From contig JAPYXD010000484.1 in the NCBI GenBank assembly GCA_030998225.1, positions 4,030,001 to 4,094,000 on the forward strand: a stretch of DNA of 64,000 bases. Reading direction: 5' to 3'. Shown here piece after piece: positions 58,830 to 64,000 of the stretch. Positions within the stretch are counted from its first letter, which is position 1. Each line of letters opens with the position of its first letter. The notes below the pieces were generated by a model. It worked only from the letters and a program-made list of their open reading frames with translations, did not search any database and was not told the origin of the DNA. The translations under genes and the position numbers were made by a program. This stretch comes from Diplolepis rosae. Its lineage: Eukaryota; Arthropoda; Insecta; Hymenoptera; Diplolepididae.

Positions 58830-60920
58830 ACCTGTTAAAAAAACGCCAAGCCTTGTCTGGACGTCGATCCGGGGGTACAGACTCCAATGGCGAATTTTTT
58901 CTTGGCCCTACCCGAATCTTTCAACCCATCCGCTCATTGAGATTCTTAGTCGTTATCACTTGCGTAACGAAGGACTCGATGTGCTTTCAGGACTCCTCTG
59001 ACTTGAGGATTAGAGGGACCATCGTATCGGGGATGAGTTCAGCACTCACCGCCCGGCCTACAAACCCTTTTGCCACGCGCCACTTGTCGCAGACGAAGAA
59101 TATGTGCTCTGCATCCTCCACAGGAAAACCACAGTAGCCACACGCCTCTTCGTCCCTTTCCTTAAAGCGCTTCAGATATGCGTTGACTCGTGAATGGCCG
59201 GCTCCAGGTAGAAGCCGACTTCACCGTGCTTCCTTTCTAGCCAAGTGGGGAGCTCCGAGATTAGATGATGTGTCCATCTCCCTGTTGGTTCCCCATGTCA
59301 TCTCACCTGACATCTTTCTACAAGCCTCCTTCTAGCCTCCGTGTGGATGGCTTCCTTCACACGAGCGTTTTCCTGTTTGTTATTGGTACAGAAATTCTCC
59401 TTGTCGGGCTAAAAGGTCTCCTGCCATTCCTTCGCCAATAAGTCTATTGGCGGCACTCTCGTCGGGACCAGCACCGCGCTCACAAAATAGTTCGGTATGC
59501 TGAGATGATTCTCAGTATAATACCTCTCTGTGTCAATATGAGGCATGAGCCAAGACAAGTTAGCTCCACATTGGATGGCTTTGGCAGTAGCGATCTGGAC
59601 GTGCTCGCCGAAGCTAACATAAGCTTTCGATCCAACTGCACTCCCAGGTATTTAATGCTCCTGCTCGACGCGAATTCTCGTCCGCCTCGCACAATCTTCG
59701 GATATGTAAAGGATCTCCTGTCCGTGACTAGCAAAGACTCGGTCTTCTCCAGTGCCATTTTCAGACCTATGTTATCTTAACATCGCTTGGCCCGGCACAA
59801 AAGTTCACGAAACCGATTATTTTGGTTTCTGCCGGCATCTCCATGCGCAGGAAGTCGTTGTAGACGACGTTCCACACGAATGGCCCTACTCGCGATCTCT
59901 GAGGGGGACATCATGTCATCTTTTTTTCAAGAAACCATGTGTCGCCCTCCTAAAACACCCACCTGTCGCTTAGATAATTATCTATCATCCCCAACAGATA
60001 ATCTTGAACTTTCTTATGTGTCATCGACTTGATGCTGTTCTTTCATCTTGCGGAGTTAAACGCATTTCATAGGTCGATGCTGATCAACGCGCTGAATTCC
60101 TTACGTTTACCAGTTCCTCTTTTTGGTTCCGTAGAAATATCCACCACTGCCTTAATGGCATCAACTATAGATCTGCCTTTCCGAAAGCCAAACTAGTTCT
60201 CTGACAGACGATTTTCGCCTTACATATGACTCGAAAAAGTTTGCAGAATCACTCTTTCTAGCAGCTCACCCATTTTATCCTACAGACATATTGGTCTGTA
60301 GGTTAAAACTTTGTCTAGAGGTTTTTCATCCTTTCTGAATAGGACCAATCTCTGCTTCTTCCAGTCTCTGAAGAACAACTCTTCGTTCCATCAATACACG
60401 GAGCTCTTGAGGAGCCGCCCGCACCTTGCCGTCCATCGGCTCAGCAAACTTTATCCAACCAAACTCATCAATGAGTCTGGTTCTCTAAAGATGTTCTCAG
60501 AGTTTATCTATGCAGAGCGTTTCCTCTCGCCACCTTTTCCTTTACTCTTCTTCGAGCTCCGTTCCTTAATGCTGAACTCAATGCACGGGTGGTCACTTAC
60601 GGTTGTTTCCCCGAGAACCCGCTAGTCGCTTGTATTTAATGCAAGCCTCACGGAGGCTTTCTTTAAGAGCATGAATCTGAGATTTAAAGATTGCAAAGGG
60701 GTCGCATGGAAAGGAGTAGTAGCTGGAAAAACACACACCCGACACTTCCACCCAGATAAACCCCCTGTTGCTCGCTAATAAGCAGCATATCAGCCTTCCT
60801 CTCCCTGGTAGTCTATATCAGTAGGTTCTGGGCGTTTCTCCTCCTCCCGAGGTTGAGCTACAAGAACCTTATCTCCTGCACCTCAGCCTCTTTAATTCTC
60901 CCCGGAACACCGGGAATCAG
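58830..60920 (-). pseudogene. R1-clade LINE ORF2, multiply broken
   Basis: Reading the minus strand from the right: an AP-endonuclease start (FLQLNLGRRRNAQNLL then MLLISEQ, about 60,870-60,770), then directly RT domain pieces (YRPICLQDKMGELLERVI, then LSENQFGFRKGRSIVDAI near 60,200), then MALEKTESLLV and IKYLGVQLDRKL (59,480-59,758), and finally a zinc-knuckle end with CGYCGFPVEDAEHIFFVCDK near 59,100. Most of the endonuclease and part of the RT are missing, and stops and frameshifts separate all blocks. Same clade as the fragment at 47.2-47.9 kb but a different subfamily. This is a retrotransposon relic, probably old. Confidence 0.85.
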
Positions 60921-61244
60921 TAATGCAAAAATAACTGTCAGCGCAGTTGCACATGCGTACATTGATGAAAACAATACGTTCCCTTTACAACTTCCCACGC
61001 ACCCGAAATTACAGAAAAATCTAAAGAAACCATGCAGTTCTAACTCGTGTGAAGATTGCAACACTCATCTCCCGCTGGTTTTTTATTACATCTTGCCCTT
61101 TGGACTAGAAATGGGGCCTGACCCTTCGAAAGCATAAATTTACTAGATTCACTGGTATCTACTATATGGTAATAAATATAGTAGATTAATTTTACAAGTT
61201 TGATGGTAGAGTTGAAATGTCACTGTCTACTTTACCAGGACATA

Positions 61245-61490
61245 AGTCTCAGTATCAGATAGGATACTTTTCCGACAGGTGTCCTCGCAGACAATTTCAA
61301 CTCTTGAATCATGGAAAGCAATTAATAATTTTCAAATTATTTTGAAATATTTCTGTGGAAAAAAAAATGCTTTCAACTGTGCCGGGATTCGAGCCCAGTT
61401 CTTCCGATGGCCAGTCGGCTTCTCTAACCAACTGAGCTCGCAGGCATCCGACATCCCTTTCTCTACAGGCAGACTTCGTTATATTGCGTT
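61245..61490 (-). repeat. tRNA-derived SINE copy 5 with 3' body
   Basis: Head GAGCTCAGTTGGTTAGAGAA on the minus strand, B box GGCTCGAATCC, tail AAGCATTTTTTTTTCCACAG, then a further 3' body including GAAATTGTCTGCGAGGACAC and GTATCCTATCTGATACTG. Matches to that body occur near 39,300, 40,380 and 45,750, suggesting that the full SINE is longer than its tRNA-like part. Confidence 0.75.
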
Positions 61491-61550
61491 TTGGCAATTT
61501 TTAATTTTACAATTTTTATGGTAGAGTTGAAATGTCACTGTCTACTTAGT

Positions 61551-61685
61551 GTTCCTATGAAGAAAGGGATGCCGGAAGCCTGTGTAGCTCAGTTGGTTAG
61601 AGCAGTCGACTGGCAATTGAAATACCCGGGCTCGAATCCCGACACAGTCGAAAGCGTCTTTTTTTCCACAAAAAGATTTTTTATT
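61551..61685 (+). repeat. tRNA-derived SINE copy 6, best preserved head
   Basis: A-box arm GTAGCTCAGTTGGTTAGAGC, anticodon loop CTGGCAA (GGC if read as an anticodon), B box GGCTCGAATCC, six-pair acceptor CTGTGT/ACACAG, then the SINE tail GAAAGCGTC and a T-run. The anticodon stem is weak and the family tail follows directly, so I call it a SINE and not a tRNA gene. It is head-to-head with copy 5. Confidence 0.75.
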
Positions 61686-61689
61686 ATTT

Positions 61690-62140
61690 GAAAAATAGTA
61701 GATTAATTTATGATATTAATATGGAGTGAACCTCGCTAGTAAAACAAATTATAATTTTTTAGATGGTCAAAAAAAATAAAAAAAATAATCTTCACGCATT
61801 TATAACTTATTAAAAACTGCTTTTTCGAGGTTATGTGAGGAATATACTTATAATTCATCGAAAACTGTAATTTTTGACACATATAACATGAATAGAATTT
61901 CACGCGCATCAATATCGGGAATAAAACACAGAAACCGAGGAATGCAAGTCGAGTACTGAGCCTAGTAACCTAAACTACGCACGTACACAGCAACTGCGAA
62001 ATACCGGAATGCATTCCGTACATGAATATTTAATCTTCTAACCTTGTTATAATTCTTGAATGAAACAAAGTAGTAGTCTGAAATGAATACTTTTAACACA
62101 CTAAATAAATTATAAGTATGTAAGAATTGATTGGAAAATA
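61690..62140. other. AT-rich DNA, nothing recognised
   Basis: No supported gene or repeat between the SINE pair and the next mariner. Confidence 0.45.
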
Positions 62141-62143
62141 TTA

Positions 62144-62853
62144 GGTGCGCAACTAAGTTCCCGATGTTTTTTTGATGAAAATGCAACTTTATTGTGAAAA
62201 AATGGTTACAAATTAATCATTCAAAGTATTGCCCATCGTTAGCTACAATTTTTGCCCATCTTTCTGGTAGAGCTCGAATACCGTTACGGTAAAAGTGTTC
62301 ATCTTTTGAGGCCATCTACGAATGAAGCCATTTTTCGATGTCTTTATATGAGCGGAACTCCTGATCAGCCAGACCATGTGCCATTGACGGGAACAAGTTA
62401 TAATCGGACGATGCAATACGGTCGATATTTGTTAATAAGTTGTCATGCTGTAGAATCACTTTTTCGTGCCGCTGCTCGTATTGTGGCCGTTTTTTGCGTA
62501 GCGCTCGGCTCAAACGCATCAATTGCGTTCGATACCGTTTCCCAGTGATGGCTTCGTTCGGTTTCAACAGCTCATAATAAATAACATCAGCGTCTTCGAA
62601 GGTTTTTGGCCTTCCTTCACGCGGACAGTCGTCAACATTGAAATCACCTTCTTTGAAGCGACGGTACCAACCACTGTATATGTGTATATGTGTATAAAAG
62701 TATATGACGCCAACACAAAATCACTAATGTGTCAAAACGGTTTGTTTACCATATGTCTAAGCTTGGTTCATGACGTTTTGGATAGGTCAAAATCGACCAC
62801 AACTTACTGCTGGAGCCATCTATTGACAAACAGCGGGAACTTAGTTGCGCACT
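62144..62853 (-). mobile_element. mariner-family transposon, deleted to 0.7 kb
   Basis: Tips GGTGCGCAACTAAGTTCCCG (62144) and, inverted, CGGGAACTTAGTTGCGCACT (ending 62853), TA on both sides. 710 bp, so about half of a normal mariner is missing. Confidence 0.85.
62217..62675 (-). pseudogene. mariner transposase remnant (HTH joined to C-terminal core)
   Basis: WYRRFKEGDFNVDDCPREGR (second HTH, about 62,670-62,610) runs after a short piece into VIYYELLKPNEAITGKRY and LQHDN, then SDYNLFPSMAHGLADQEF, and ends near the stop at 62217. The whole region between the HTH and the strand after the first catalytic Asp is gone, as is part of the segment between the second and third Asp. It is typical of mariner deletion derivatives and cannot be active. 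Confidence 0.8.
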
Positions 62854-62859
62854 TAATAT

Positions 62860-63659
62860 ATGAATTGGTACCAGAAATAGAATAAAAATGCGAAAATATC
62901 GTCTTCGAGTTTCATAGTTTGAAAGAATGTAAGAACTGAGTTTTCATCATTTCTGGACCCTAAAGCCAATTTACACATATATCGAATATTCATCAAAGGG
63001 TCGATACAAGTCCTATCTATAATTATTTCATAGTATTCCTTACGCCCTATTCTTCCTCGATTAATTAATAATAACATAAACTAAGTAAAAATTTCCCCGT
63101 GAAATGTAAATTGCATTAACTTATATTGACCCTGAAGGGTGCTTACACTGTTAAAAATCGTAATTTTCCAATACATAGGTGATGAAATTTTTCAATAATA
63201 AATTGAAAAAATAATCTTCTATCGAATTATTTTAATAATTTACAAGAAATAAGGTAAATGCACCAGTCCTCGAACAGTTAAGACATCAGAGCGGAAAAAA
63301 TAATAAACCTTTCCATGAAATTGCTATCTATTGTTCATTTATCATAGTAGAAATATTAGGGATATCATTTTCTTCACAAAAATATACTTGATAATGGTTT
63401 TGAGTCATCAATTTTGATAATATAAAAGAATTATGATGATTGATACACGTGTGCCAGTCCCCGGACAAGTCAAATGTGATTGCGTGAGTGGCCGAAAATG
63501 CATGCTCGAGTCTCCGGACAAGATAATTATTAAAAGTACATTAATTGAAACAATATATAACACGTTTATTATTGTTTTTAACGAACTTTTTAATACAATC
63601 AATCAATATTTGTGTTGAACAAAAATTATTTCATTATTGAATTACAACGCATACGAGCG
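62860..63659. other. AT-rich DNA with repeated CCAGTCC..GGACAA words
   Basis: CACCAGTCCTCGAACAGTTA (63,260), GTGCCAGTCCCCGGACAAGT (63,451) and CTCGAGTCTCCGGACAAGAT (63,506) are three related words with varying spacing. They may be subterminal repeats of a transposon to which the following reading frame belongs; this is conjecture. Confidence 0.35.
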
Positions 63660-64000
63660 CTAGTCATCGTTAATATCTTCGTCGATTGCTTTGGCCTTTT
63701 CTGTCTTCTTCCTCTTGGTCAGTGTTTGATTCTCAACTGCTTCTGCTTTTCGATTTTCTTGTCTTCGTTTGTCCTTTTCAGCTTTTTCCTCTCTTTTGAT
63801 CCTTGCTTTCGTTTCGCTTTTTCAATCTGCTTCTCTTTCTTAATCCTCTCAAACTCACCACACTCCTCCGTCTTTTTCTTCGCTTATTCTATTGCTTTCT
63901 CCTTCTTAATTTTTGCCAACACTGGTTTTCCTTCTTGTTGCTGTTTTCTCAGCTTTACCCTTTCTTCTTTTTCAAGCTGAATTGCGAGTTTCTTTTCCTC
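63660..64000 (-). pseudogene. Lys/Glu-rich C-terminal reading frame, broken
   Basis: The minus strand encodes a highly charged, coiled-coil-like sequence (KKEKAIE, RIKKEKQIEKAKRK, then in another frame KREEKAEKDKRRQENRK) ending in acidic IDEDINDD and a TAG at 63660-63662. A one-base frameshift lies near 63,800 and an in-frame TAA near 63,890, so this copy is not translatable as one protein. The family is not recognised. Such tails occur both in pogo-like transposases and in host proteins. The gene continues off the right edge of the window. Confidence 0.5.

Noticed and set aside
61575..61650. Functional tRNA gene
   Set aside because: Weak anticodon stem and the family-specific SINE tail directly after it; five sister copies in the window.

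Overview
This is an AT-rich eukaryotic nuclear window with no operons or bacterial features. Several mariner families, R1-clade LINE pieces, a tRNA-derived SINE family, TTAA- and TA-flanked MITEs and phase-0 exons separated by a 16 kb intron suggest an arthropod, most likely an insect. The species cannot be named from the sequence. Almost everything recognisable is mobile DNA. The only host-like coding sequence is two exons on the plus strand (38,665-38,811 and 55,191-55,403), plus perhaps one small two-exon gene at 1,194-1,527.

Layout. 0-3.8 kb: a CCGGG-rich element with inverted tips enclosing the small spliced gene, then a SINE. 3.8-9.1 kb: a long inverted-repeat element holding three nested TA-flanked MITE-like elements. 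9.1-11.3 kb: anonymous AT-rich DNA with a polypyrimidine tract and a SINE. 11.3-14.35 kb and 36.95-38.3 kb: diverged inverted arms of an older palindromic repeat. The left arm carries a TTAA-flanked MITE split by a mariner, which is itself split by another TTAA-flanked MITE.

14.35-36.95 kb: the centrepiece, one apparently single 22.6 kb insertion. It is a giant Penelope-like retroelement (PLE). An intact 756-aa reverse transcriptase/GIY-YIG endonuclease ORF lies on the minus strand (27,215-29,485). Head-to-head with it is a 5'-truncated inverted copy (29,498-30,113). Each copy is followed by a long array of about 50-bp satellite monomers (11.8 kb left, 5.7 kb right), then by the same roughly 1 kb terminal segment. 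That segment contains a hammerhead-ribozyme-like motif and an AATAAA signal. A 12-bp direct repeat flanks the whole object, and a 56-nt extra tail is present on the inverted side only. This matches the known PLE plan (inverted partial copy plus tail) enlarged by satellite inside the pseudo-LTR. The two arms could form a very long RNA or DNA hairpin.

38-64 kb: the two host exons, more SINEs, abutting TTAA MITEs, two decayed R1-clade LINEs (47.2-47.9 and 58.8-60.9 kb), three further dead mariners (48.1, 53.6 and 62.1 kb), a palindromic MITE (52.35-52.82 kb) and, at the right edge, a broken Lys/Glu-rich reading frame.

The mobile parts do not form a pathway. They record successive insertions, of which the PLE is the youngest and the only one with an intact ORF.
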